From positions 1-64,000 of the forward strand of contig JAFMYY010000011.1 in NCBI GenBank assembly GCA_017948555.1: a stretch of 64,000 bases of DNA, in the 5' to 3' direction. Under the pieces are notes generated by a model. The model did not search any database and was not told where the DNA came from. It saw only the letters and a list, made by a program, of their open reading frames with translations. Source of the DNA: Cesiribacteraceae bacterium YIM B00369 (lineage in GTDB: Bacteria; Bacteroidota; Bacteroidia; Cytophagales; Cyclobacteriaceae). Numbering within the stretch: position 1 is the stretch's first letter; each line of letters begins with the position of its first letter. The position numbers and the translations under genes were made by a program. Below are positions 37,299-45,346 of this stretch, in pieces.

Positions 37299-38447
37299 TT
37301 AAAACCTGCTGTAAAATTCCCTTACGGAGCCGGTAAGCTGGCTGAAAATGGGTTTGGTAAACTCTATAAATAGTTGCTGAGGGGGTGGGGGTGGCACTTC
37401 GCTTAATTCGCTTAGCGCCAGTTGTTCCTTTGTTAAGGCTCTTTCGTCACCGTTAAAGCTGGCCCACTCGCTGAACCAGATAAACTCCCCGGGAAATTTC
37501 CGGTGTAGCAGGACGGCAGAGTTATTTGCATCGATTACCCTTATGCTTAGCAGTCCTTTGGAAATAACCTCTTTCCTGCTCAGTTTAAACTTTGCCTTAA
37601 CCGTGCCGTATACCGGTTTTTTACCGGCTTCGGGAACGGTAACCTCTCCGATTTTTACACTATCTCTGCTAATGGTTTCTGTTTTTTCAGATATATGTGT
37701 CTGTCCTACCACAAAATCATCGAACTGAATCTGAAGGTATTGGTCAATAATCCGGAGGTCTTCCTTTTCGGCTTCCTGCGGGGTATAAAAGCGCACAAAG
37801 TTGTTGCCTTTATACTGCGAGTGAAGGAACTCTTCTATTCTGTCCTGGAAAAAGTTGCCGCTGAGGCTGTAGCGCCCCGGGACCGGGATTTGCTCAACTA
37901 CTACTTTTAAGGTAGCCATAAACTCAGCTTCGGCTATTTGCCTGTCTATATCTTTATAGCCGGGAACGAAATGCTGTACATCGGAAAAATAGAAGTAAGC
38001 TTCTTTTGCTGCCTCGCGGGTATTCTTGCTCAGCAACTTCCTGCCTGCCTGATAACTTTCTTCAGCAGCTTTATTTTTAATATCATCGGTGGACTTATAA
38101 TAATTCCTTGGGTTGGGCACAACAGCCAGCGCGCCGGGAGCATGACTAATCTCCTCATACATATGATTGATCTGGTTGTATGCCTCCAGAATTTTCTTCC
38201 ATTTAAAAGGCTCGTTGGCTGCCTGCAGGTGCTGAACTCTTTTTTCAAGGGTTATAAGAGCCATAGGATAACTTTTGCGGAGGGTTTCCTTTGACTTTTT
38301 GTGCCCTGGTTTCTGCCGCAGCCGGTTTACCGATTTCAGTACCGCACTATAATAATCGCCGTTTTCATAGGCTTTTTTACCTGAACTGCAGCTGTCCAGT
38401 ACCAGCAGCAAAGCAAGCAGGAGTAAAGGTAGATATTTAGATTTCAT
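37299..38447 (-). CDS. lipoprotein with TPR-like N-terminal half, unknown
   Basis: 382 residues with lipoprotein signal and acceptor C20 (LVLDSCSSG). Residues 25-180 are helical and begin KAYENGDYYSAVLKSVNRLRQKPGHKKS, the look of a TPR unit in which load items are counted. The second half is beta-rich and ends near a PPPPP stretch and GSVREFYSRF. Outer-membrane periplasmic face or cell surface. I recall similar unnamed lipoproteins across Bacteroidota but no function. Same strand as dsbD, 290 bp apart with a terminator between. Confidence 0.8.
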   Translation of the reverse strand: MKSKYLPLLLLALLLVLDSCSSGKKAYENGDYYSAVLKSVNRLRQKPGHKKSKETLRKSYPMALITLEKRVQHLQAANEPFKWKKILEAYNQINHMYEEISHAPGALAVVPNPRNYYKSTDDIKNKAAEESYQAGRKLLSKNTREAAKEAYFYFSDVQHFVPGYKDIDRQIAEAEFMATLKVVVEQIPVPGRYSLSGNFFQDRIEEFLHSQYKGNNFVRFYTPQEAEKEDLRIIDQYLQIQFDDFVVGQTHISEKTETISRDSVKIGEVTVPEAGKKPVYGTVKAKFKLSRKEVISKGLLSIRVIDANNSAVLLHRKFPGEFIWFSEWASFNGDERALTKEQLALSELSEVPPPPPQQLFIEFTKPIFSQLTGSVREFYSRF

Positions 38448-38680
38448 AGTCAGAGCTTTGGTCTTATTCCACCAAATGCATAAATAATGCCGGAAGGCCT
38501 GATGGTTGCTTATTCCGGATCCAATATTTTATAAATATCTGAAAAATAAGAAGAAAAACTTCTGTTAATTTTTGCCCGGATATTACTTTGCCGGATTCAG
38601 GGAGGAAGAAGAGAAAATATGAGGTGGCATCGGTTAGCTTCCGCTATGTATAAGCCGAACAGGAGTAATTTTCCTTCATG

Positions 38681-38708
38681 AAAAAAAGGCCACCTGTTCA
38701 GGAAGCCT
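38681..38708 (-). terminator. intrinsic terminator of the dsbD gene
   Basis: AGGC-TTCCTG-AA-CAGGTG-GCCT hairpin (imperfect) with 7 T downstream on the minus strand. Confidence 0.65.
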
Positions 38709-38739
38709 CTTCATAGTCTGTTTCTTAAATATCCGGTAG

Positions 38740-40986
38740 TTAATTTACATTTGCGGCATTTTGCCTCTTGTATCTGTCGCTCCCCTCATCGAGAAATTTA
38801 ACAAAATTGCTTACCTCAAGATCGTACGCCTTAGGTTGGGTGAGGAGTTCTTCATCCGGGCTAACCAGCGTATAATAAGGCTGTGCATTTTCATTTAAGC
38901 GCTGAATCATAAAGTCCAGGTTTTGCTTACCTATTGATTTCTTTATTTTATTGTCATAGGCCGATATGTACCAATCTTCTTCGGGAAGCTCTTTTTTCTC
39001 GTCCACATAAAGAGCCACTACTACATAATCTTCTTTCAGTCGCCGGAGCACATCAGGATCGCTCCACACATTGGCCTCCATTTCGCGGCAGTTTACGCAG
39101 CCATGGCCGGTAAAGTCAATAAAAAGCGGTTTGTTCTGTTCCCTGGCGCAGGCAAGGGCCTGCTCATAATCGAAATAGCCAGATAAACCGTGAGGCAGGT
39201 GCAGTCTGTCGGCATATTTTGGCTCTTCGCACACAGCAGGCAACTCCGTTTGGTCTTCTCCCTTTAAAATAGCCACCAGATTAAAATCATGGGTAGCCAT
39301 AGGAGGAAGGTAACCAGCCAGTGCTTTGAGGGGAGCACCAACAAGGCCGGGAATAAGGTAAGCAACAAAACTGAAGGTAAGGATTGCCAGGATAAGCCGG
39401 GGTACTGAGGTGTAGGTAAGGGGGCTGTCGTGCGGAAGGCGGAGTTTGCCCAACAGGTAAAAGCCCATAAGTGTAAAGATAATGATCCACAGGGCCAGGT
39501 AAACCTCCCTGTCCAGGATGCCCCAGTGATACACCTGGTCGGCAATGCTCAGAAATTTCAAGGCAAGTGCCAGCTCTATAAAGCCTAAAACCACTTTTAC
39601 TGAATTGAGCCAGCCACCACTTTTTGGCAGGGAATTGAGCCAGCCAGGGAATATGGCAAATAGCGTAAAAGGAATAGCAAAAGCAGTCGAAAAACCCAGC
39701 ATGCCAATTACAGGGCGCAATGTTTCTCCACCCGCGGCACCTATAAGAATAGTGCCCACAATAGGGCCTGTGCAACTAAAGCCTACCAGTACTAAAGTAA
39801 AAGCCATAAAAAAAATGCCTATAAGGCCACTTTTATCTGCTTTTTTATCGATGCTGTTTACAACGCCACTGGGCAGGGTAATTTCGAAGAGGCCAAAAAA
39901 GGCAAGTGCAAAAAGGAGAAAAACGGCAAAGAAGAACAGATTAGGGATCCAGTGGGTACTTAACCAGTTGGCAAATTCGGCTCCAAAAATAAGGGCAAAC
40001 ACAGTGCCTATGAGGGTGTAGATGCCAATAATGGAGGCGCCGTAAATACTGGCATTGGCAATTCCTTTCGCCCTGGTGGTGCTGGTTTTGGTGAAATAGG
40101 TAACCGTCATGGGAATCATGGGGAACACACAGGGGGTGAGGAGGGCTGCCAGGCCTGCGCCAAAGGAAACGAGGAAGAAAGAAAGAAGCGCTGTTGCGCT
40201 GTTATCTTCCTCAGGTTTGCCGGCAGAAAAAGGGTTTTTAAATGGTTTCAGGTCTTTTACAGGAATGCCTCCTTCTGATTTGTCTGCTCCGGTGCCGGTG
40301 GTTTTCTGTGAGGCTGCAGGTGCTGTGCTTGCCGGAGTATTTCCTCCGGTTGATGAGGTATCTTCTTCTGTTGCTGCAAGCTGGCTGGTGCCTGGCGCCG
40401 GTTCACCAGGGTCAGATGATCCCTGCCCGCCAGTGGCGCCTGGTTTTTTGTCTTCTTCTTTTTTTGCAGGGCTATCTGTTTCCTTTGGGGACTTATTTGT
40501 ATTACCGCTGGTTTTTACCTCCAGGTTTTGCGCATTGAAGGTAAAATCAGTATCAAAGGGTATACACTGCCCGCTCACATCGGAACATATCTGGTACTCA
40601 ATGGTGCCGCTTATCTGAGGGTTTGCCTGCAGGATGCGTACCTTTTGCCTGAATTCGGCGGTTCCTGTAAAATAGGTGTATTCCCCTTCCCACAGCTCAT
40701 CGTATTTTTTCTTCGGGTTTACCGGTTTAATGCCCCCGGCTAATTCATACGATGGGTTTGTGTTAAAGCTGAATTCCGTTAACATGGGACCCAGGTCGGG
40801 ATCGAAATCGCTTGAGTACAGATACCAGTCAGCAGGAATTTTTGCTTTAAAGATCAGCTCCACCTCATCGCCCTGCTGCACCTCTTTCTTACTGAAAGAA
40901 TAGCTCCAGTCAGGCGGTGCCTGTAGCTGAGCAATGGCTGGTAACTGTAATATAATAAAGGCCAGAGCCAGTAAGTAGTTTTTCAT
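38740..40986 (-). CDS. DsbD-type thiol:disulfide interchange protein
   Basis: 748 residues carrying electrons from cytoplasmic thioredoxin across the membrane to periplasmic acceptors. Signal peptide (1-20), N-terminal DsbD-alpha-like domain (about 25-155, with ICSDVSGQCIPF), a Pro/Thr/Ser/Gly/Glu-rich low-complexity linker (about 158-245), eight-helix CcdA-like membrane domain with LLTPCVFPMIP and GFSCTGPIVG cysteines, and a C-terminal thioredoxin domain with C630-V-N-C633. All three functional cysteine pairs are present. Terminator downstream. Confidence 0.94.
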   Translation of the reverse strand: MKNYLLALAFIILQLPAIAQLQAPPDWSYSFSKKEVQQGDEVELIFKAKIPADWYLYSSDFDPDLGPMLTEFSFNTNPSYELAGGIKPVNPKKKYDELWEGEYTYFTGTAEFRQKVRILQANPQISGTIEYQICSDVSGQCIPFDTDFTFNAQNLEVKTSGNTNKSPKETDSPAKKEEDKKPGATGGQGSSDPGEPAPGTSQLAATEEDTSSTGGNTPASTAPAASQKTTGTGADKSEGGIPVKDLKPFKNPFSAGKPEEDNSATALLSFFLVSFGAGLAALLTPCVFPMIPMTVTYFTKTSTTRAKGIANASIYGASIIGIYTLIGTVFALIFGAEFANWLSTHWIPNLFFFAVFLLFALAFFGLFEITLPSGVVNSIDKKADKSGLIGIFFMAFTLVLVGFSCTGPIVGTILIGAAGGETLRPVIGMLGFSTAFAIPFTLFAIFPGWLNSLPKSGGWLNSVKVVLGFIELALALKFLSIADQVYHWGILDREVYLALWIIIFTLMGFYLLGKLRLPHDSPLTYTSVPRLILAILTFSFVAYLIPGLVGAPLKALAGYLPPMATHDFNLVAILKGEDQTELPAVCEEPKYADRLHLPHGLSGYFDYEQALACAREQNKPLFIDFTGHGCVNCREMEANVWSDPDVLRRLKEDYVVVALYVDEKKELPEEDWYISAYDNKIKKSIGKQNLDFMIQRLNENAQPYYTLVSPDEELLTQPKAYDLEVSNFVKFLDEGSDRYKRQNAANVN

Positions 40987-41118
40987 TATCGGGTTTCCTT
41001 AAATGGAACATCAGGACTGCAAATTAAGTAAGCCTGATGAGATTAAAAACAGCTATCTTCATTGAGGATAAAGAACAATAAAGACTTTCCGGAATGCGGC
41101 ATCTGTTTAAAAACAACA

Positions 41119-41175
41119 ACGGCTGTTGATTTACAATATTTCTGTAACAGATGATTATTGTAAATCAACAGCCGT
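41119..41175 (-). terminator. long perfect palindrome, probable hydrolase-gene terminator
   Basis: Twenty-base perfect arms (41119-41138 and 41156-41175) enclose a loop that itself contains TCTGT-A-ACAGA. On the minus strand a T-rich tail follows. It sits about 76 bp past the hydrolase stop codon. A 20-bp uninterrupted stem is longer than the other terminators here. Confidence 0.65.
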
Positions 41176-41251
41176 ATAGTTTTTTGCCAGCAGGCCTCTG
41201 GCCGGCTGGCATATTTGCCTTACTGGATTTCTGCCGGATAAAACAGCCAGC

Positions 41252-41893
41252 TTATTTCAGATGCCTCTTATACCAGGCGGCAGCCAATTCTGCCACTTTC
41301 TCCATGGTGCCCGGTTCTTCAAAAAGGTGCCCGGCCCCGGGGATTATTTCGAGCTGCTTTTGGGTGTTAAGCAGCCGGTAAGCCTGTTTATTCAGCTGAA
41401 TCACATGATCATCTTCACCACCTATAATAAAGAGGCTGGCGGCAGAAACCTGCGGCAGTTCATCTCCGGCCAGATCAGGGCGCCCGCCACGCGATACCAC
41501 TGCTTTTACCCTGTCTCCTTTACGTGCGGCGGCTTTTAATGCCGATGCTGCACCGGTACTGGCACCAAAGAATCCTGTGGGGAGTCCATAAGTTTCGTTC
41601 TGTTGGCTTGTCCACAGATATGCTTTTTCAAGCCTTTGCGTAAGCAGTTCAATATTAAAACGGTTGGCCTTGTCTTTGTCTTCCTCTTCAGTTAAGAGGT
41701 CGAAGAGCAGGGTGGCCATTTTTTGCTCATGCAATTTGCGGGCAACAAAAATATTGCGCATGCTATGCCTGCTGCTGCCACTTCCGTGCGAGAAAATGAC
41801 AAGGCCCTGCGCATCTTCCGGAATAATAAGTTCACCATCCAGGTGAACTCCATTACCGGCAGGAATACTTATTTCTTCTTTAACAGCCAGCAT
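41252..41893 (-). CDS. alpha/beta hydrolase (dienelactone-hydrolase-like)
   Basis: 213 residues, cytoplasmic. Nucleophile S112 in GASTG, acidic residue in GGEDDHV (D160/D161), and H188 in GAGHLF; oxyanion loop SHGSGSSR (35-42). 47 bp downstream of a phosphoribosyltransferase and probably in its operon. In actinobacteria (for example Mycobacterium tuberculosis Rv0571c) the same two domains are fused in one protein, so a joint function is likely, though its chemistry is not known to me. Confidence 0.88.
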   Translation of the reverse strand: MLAVKEEISIPAGNGVHLDGELIIPEDAQGLVIFSHGSGSSRHSMRNIFVARKLHEQKMATLLFDLLTEEEDKDKANRFNIELLTQRLEKAYLWTSQQNETYGLPTGFFGASTGAASALKAAARKGDRVKAVVSRGGRPDLAGDELPQVSAASLFIIGGEDDHVIQLNKQAYRLLNTQKQLEIIPGAGHLFEEPGTMEKVAELAAAWYKRHLK

Positions 41894-41940
41894 AATTTAA
41901 GTGATTTAAGTGTTGCAAAAGGGGCATTTCAGTTATTGCC

Positions 41941-42675
41941 CTATGATTTCAGGTCCCTTGAATTTACCTCCCGGTCTTTGTCTTTAAAAGAGGTTCCTTT
42001 TGCTTCCGGCCCTCTGAGCCTTTCTGCTCTTGCACTGGTTTCCCTGGTGTTGCTGTCCTGGTATCTGTTGCCATGGAGTTTATCCATTACTTCTTCGTCC
42101 GTTACCTGCTCAAAGCTTTCATAAAACTGGCTTACTGAGCGGAAATCTTCAGGAGTGGTAAGGCAAATTACTTCATCAGCCTGCTCTTCTATTTTCTGCA
42201 GTGCCTTAGGTGATGACACTGGTGTGGCAACTATTATTCTCTTTGGTTTGTCGCGCCTTACCAGGTCAATAATGGAAAGTAATGTCTGGCCTGTTGCCAC
42301 TCCATCGTCAGTAATAACCACAACCTTATCTGTAATTATAGCCGGAGTTTTATCGTCCAGGTACTTATGGTACTGGTTCTGTAGTTCTGTTCTTATTCGG
42401 GCGACTTCGGTTTCCAGATAGTCCCGGGGAACATCCACATCGTGGTTAAAAATATATCCTGTTAAGCTTACTGCCCCTATGGCATATTCTTTATTTGTTG
42501 GATGTCCGATTTTCTTTGACATGGCAATATCTAACGGCCAGTCGAGCTTTTGAGCAATTTCAAATCCTACCGGCACCCCTCCACGTGGAACGGCCAGTAC
42601 AACACCATCTTCATTGCTGAATTTTTGTAATTTATCTGCCAGCTGATTCGCTGCTTCTGTTCTGTTCTTTAACAT
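41941..42675 (-). CDS. phosphoribosyltransferase-family protein
   Basis: 244 residues of the type I PRTase fold: VPRGGVPVG (29-37) and the PRPP-binding loop ITDDGVATGQT (121-131). A charged, probably disordered tail follows (about 195-244). Not a standard purine/pyrimidine salvage enzyme by length or motif. Preceded by AAGGAGG four nt before the ATG, a strong ribosome-binding site rare here. Followed by the hydrolase gene. Confidence 0.85.
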   Translation of the reverse strand: MLKNRTEAANQLADKLQKFSNEDGVVLAVPRGGVPVGFEIAQKLDWPLDIAMSKKIGHPTNKEYAIGAVSLTGYIFNHDVDVPRDYLETEVARIRTELQNQYHKYLDDKTPAIITDKVVVITDDGVATGQTLLSIIDLVRRDKPKRIIVATPVSSPKALQKIEEQADEVICLTTPEDFRSVSQFYESFEQVTDEEVMDKLHGNRYQDSNTRETSARAERLRGPEAKGTSFKDKDREVNSRDLKS

Positions 42676-42679
42676 ATAT

Positions 42680-42686
42680 CCTCCTT
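42680..42686 (-). promoter_or_regulatory. strong Shine-Dalgarno of the phosphoribosyltransferase gene
   Basis: Minus strand AAGGAGG, then ATAT and ATG. Only a few genes in this window show such a site. Confidence 0.6.
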
Positions 42687-42837
42687 TTTGTTCAGATTAA
42701 AAAAATAACACATTTGGTTGCCGGAGAGTAGCTATTCTTCTGATTATTAACTGTTTATTATTTTTCTACGGGCTGTAAATGAATAAGTTGAAGAGAGGAA
42801 GGGGTAATCGCGGGGTAGTGGGCATGAATATAAAAAG

Positions 42838-42878
42838 AAACTCCTGCTGTCCCTGATTAAAACAGGCAGCAGGAGTTT
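42838..42878 (-). terminator. intrinsic terminator of the NAD(P)-binding gene
   Basis: AAACTCCTGCTG/CAGCAGGAGTTT perfect 12-bp stem with additional CCTG/CAGG pairing; T-rich minus-strand tail. Confidence 0.85.
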
Positions 42879-42901
42879 AACAATTTTGCTTAAGTTATAT
42901 T

Positions 42902-43564
42902 TTAGTGCTGGGTGAGCGGAAGGTTGAGAAGGGCCTCATCAATAGGAATGTTCCCGTTTACCAGCTCAAACACTTTATTTTCTGTGTGTTTTACATCAAG
43001 ACAGGCAGCAAGGGCCTGGGCTACATCATCCCTGGAGATGCTGCCATTTTCTTTTTGTTCTTTTTCCAGTTTTTCACGCGCAATAATTTTTCCGGTGCCG
43101 GTATCGTCTGTTAATGCACCGGGGCGGAGAATTGTATAGGCGAGGCCACTGAATTTCAGCTCTTTGTCAGCTTCATGCTTGGCCTTCAGGTAAGTTTTCA
43201 TTTCTTCCGGTCCCTGGTTAGGGTCATCGGCACCTATAGAACTTACCATTATAAATTTTGAGACCTTATGCTCATAAGCACTGTCTACAAGTTTTATGGC
43301 GCCTTTCTGGTCTACAGCCACTGTTTTATCGGGTCCTGTTTTTCCTCCGGATCCTGCGCAAAAATAAACCACATCAATGCCTTCCAGCGGAAAATCTTTA
43401 TCCTTTTCCAGGTCTGCCACTACAGGTTCGGCTCCCAGGTTCTTAATTTCATCAGACTGGGCATTATCGCGGATCATCGCTTTAACTGTATGTCCTTTTT
43501 TTGCTAATATCTTTACCAGTTTTTGCCCTACATTTCCGTGAGCACCGGCTACAAAAATTTTCAT
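42902..43564 (-). CDS. NAD(P)-binding atypical SDR/NmrA-like protein
   Basis: 220 residues with nucleotide-binding GAHGNVG (7-13), a basic residue R32 at the end of strand 2 that suggests NADP, and VSSIGADD followed by YLKAKHEADK (Tyr/Lys of the atypical SDR). Function (reductase or redox sensor) is undetermined. Lies upstream of the phosphoribosyltransferase/hydrolase pair on the same strand but is separated by its own terminator. Confidence 0.88.
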   Translation of the reverse strand: MKIFVAGAHGNVGQKLVKILAKKGHTVKAMIRDNAQSDEIKNLGAEPVVADLEKDKDFPLEGIDVVYFCAGSGGKTGPDKTVAVDQKGAIKLVDSAYEHKVSKFIMVSSIGADDPNQGPEEMKTYLKAKHEADKELKFSGLAYTILRPGALTDDTGTGKIIAREKLEKEQKENGSISRDDVAQALAACLDVKHTENKVFELVNGNIPIDEALLNLPLTQH

Positions 43565-43789
43565 TATATCAAAATTTAGGTTAAAAAGTTCATTTTCATG
43601 TAGTTATGAGTACGAAATAAGGCGGCTATAGTTTTAGGTTATATGATAAACCTTATGACTTATTACAGCACTGAAAAAGCAGAGTAGCAGAAGTATATGA
43701 ACAATCTGGTGCCGGCTTTTTACAAAGCCCGGGCAGTACATTTTTTTAAGCGAAATGTGGATGCTTAGCAATTATCAGGCTTCAGGGCC

Positions 43790-44602
43790 TCAATTAATGG
43801 CCATTTTTTGCTTTTTAAAGTTTTCAGGGATAGTGAAGAGCTTCTTGTCCACCTCTTCTTCACTGATGGATTCAATTGTACTGGTGCTGACAGGCTCCTG
43901 CTGAGCATTATAAGTAATGCTTTTTACAGGGATCCCCTCCTTGTAGTCAGGCATTCCCTGGCCGAAAAAACCTAAATTCATGGAAGCCATATTTTTGGTC
44001 ATTCCCTGCATATACTCCTTCATCAGGTCAAAAAGACTGCCCATTGCCTTAAAATCTTCAGGGTTCTGCCCCAGTTCATTGAAGCTGGCAATGTAAATTT
44101 CACTTTGTTTCTTTCCATCCGCAGTTCCCACATACTTATTGGCTTTCCACTCTTTTACCTGCACCCCTTTTTCTTCCAGTGTGTATTCCGCATCTTTCTG
44201 CTCTCCTCCAAAAGCCGCTCCCATTTTCTCCTTTATCATTGCCCGTTGGCTTTCAGGCAGCAATTTCAGCTGTTGGTTCAGGTTCGCCATTTGCTGCTGC
44301 ATCATAGAGCTCAGGGCTTCCAGGTCCTCACGGGTAATTTCGGTATACTCCTTCTTTTCAGAGTTAATTACAAAAAAAGTTTCCTTGCCCGCATCGAAAA
44401 GAACCGTTTGCTGCTTTTTACTTCCTGTTTCCACCACCATTTTATCATCCTTCAGATAGGCTTTAGAGGAGGTGGATTTTCCTTTACTATCCAGTGTGGT
44501 ACTGGTAATTACAAGCGCTTCAGTTTGTGCATAAGTGGCTGTGGCGGCTGTTCCTGACAGGAGAAAAGCCCACAGCATGTGTAAAAAAAGAGTAGTTTTC
44601 AT
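43790..44602 (-). CDS. secreted DUF4412-like protein
   Basis: 270 residues, signal peptide to about 25 (...TYAQ). The domain with DDKMVVETGSKKQQTVLFDAGKETFFVINSEKKEYTEI (given in parts: KDDKMVVE, TVLFDAG, FFVINSEKKEYTEI) is the DUF4412 pattern, followed by a helical Met/Gln-rich middle (SSMMQQQMANLNQQL) and a second beta half. Periplasmic, function unknown. The Met-rich stretch (residues about 93-105, and YMQGMTKNMASMNLG) could bind Cu(I), but nothing adjacent supports that. Monocistronic. Confidence 0.78.
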   Translation of the reverse strand: MKTTLFLHMLWAFLLSGTAATATYAQTEALVITSTTLDSKGKSTSSKAYLKDDKMVVETGSKKQQTVLFDAGKETFFVINSEKKEYTEITREDLEALSSMMQQQMANLNQQLKLLPESQRAMIKEKMGAAFGGEQKDAEYTLEEKGVQVKEWKANKYVGTADGKKQSEIYIASFNELGQNPEDFKAMGSLFDLMKEYMQGMTKNMASMNLGFFGQGMPDYKEGIPVKSITYNAQQEPVSTSTIESISEEEVDKKLFTIPENFKKQKMAIN

Positions 44603-44680
44603 AGGTTGAAAAATTACTGATGTTTGTTAATGAATGTACAGTTATTTGTCTGATTAGTCAATTTAAGAGTATTAAATACA

Positions 44681-45211
44681 TTAGCAGGTTTTGTTGTTCA
44701 CCACCTGCCACACCACCACGCCAATGCTTACCGATATATTCAGCGAGTGCTTTGTGCCGTATTGCGGAATTTCCAGGCAACCATCTGCAAGCTCCATTAC
44801 CTTGTCATCTACCCCAAAAACTTCGTTGCCGAATACCAGAGCATATTTTTGATCCTGTTCAGGCTTGAATTGGTTGAGCATGGTACTGCCCTCTGCCTGT
44901 TCGACTGCCAGTACCTTGTAACCTTCTTCCTGCAGCTTTTTGCATAGTTTTGCCGTGTCGGTGGCGTGTTCCCAGGCAACGGCATTTTCTGCACCAAGAG
45001 CAGTTTTTTGTATTTCGCGGTGTGGCGGGGTGGCGGTAATGCCACAGAGGTAGACCTTTTCCAGCGCAAAGGCATCGGCGGTGCGGAAGGCTGAGCCTAC
45101 ATTGTTCATGCTCCGGACATTATCCAGTACCAGTGCCACCGGGTTCTTAGGGGCCTCTTTATATTCTTCTATACTCAGGCGATTCAGTTCTTCAAGCTTT
45201 AGTTTCTTCAT
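44681..45211 (-). CDS. SpoU/TrmH family RNA 2'-O-methyltransferase
   Basis: 176 residues, SPOUT fold with deep trefoil knot. Motif 1 LDNVRSMNNVGSAFRTAD, motif 2 ALVFGNEVFGV, motif 3 LEIPQYGTKHSLNISVSIGV (NxS) are all present. Methylates tRNA or rRNA ribose using SAM; the target cannot be told from sequence. Divergent from mutS. Start at ATG 45211. Confidence 0.93.
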   Translation of the reverse strand: MKKLKLEELNRLSIEEYKEAPKNPVALVLDNVRSMNNVGSAFRTADAFALEKVYLCGITATPPHREIQKTALGAENAVAWEHATDTAKLCKKLQEEGYKVLAVEQAEGSTMLNQFKPEQDQKYALVFGNEVFGVDDKVMELADGCLEIPQYGTKHSLNISVSIGVVVWQVVNNKTC

Positions 45212-45254
45212 AATCCGGTTCTGCTATCCATCTGTAATTGAGTCGTAAAAATAC

Positions 45255-45262
45255 TATATTTG
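45255..45262 (+). promoter_or_regulatory. -7 box of mutS
   Basis: TATATTTG fits TAnnTTTG; TTG at 45238 is 14 nt upstream, somewhat short. Predicted start near 45269 gives a leader of about 77 nt that contains the heptads. Confidence 0.5.
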
Positions 45263-45314
45263 TTTTCTTAAAGAAACGGATAATCAGTAACTGATCCCAT
45301 TCAACTATAAGTCT

Positions 45315-45342
45315 CAATACCCACTACTCACTACTCAATACT
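45315..45342 (+). repeat. four heptads before the mutS start codon
   Basis: CAATACC, CACTACT, CACTACT, CAATACT in perfect 7-nt register, ending 4 nt before the ATG at 45347. TAC occurs at 45318, 45325, 45332 and 45339. Confidence 0.6.
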
Positions 45343-45346
45343 CCAA

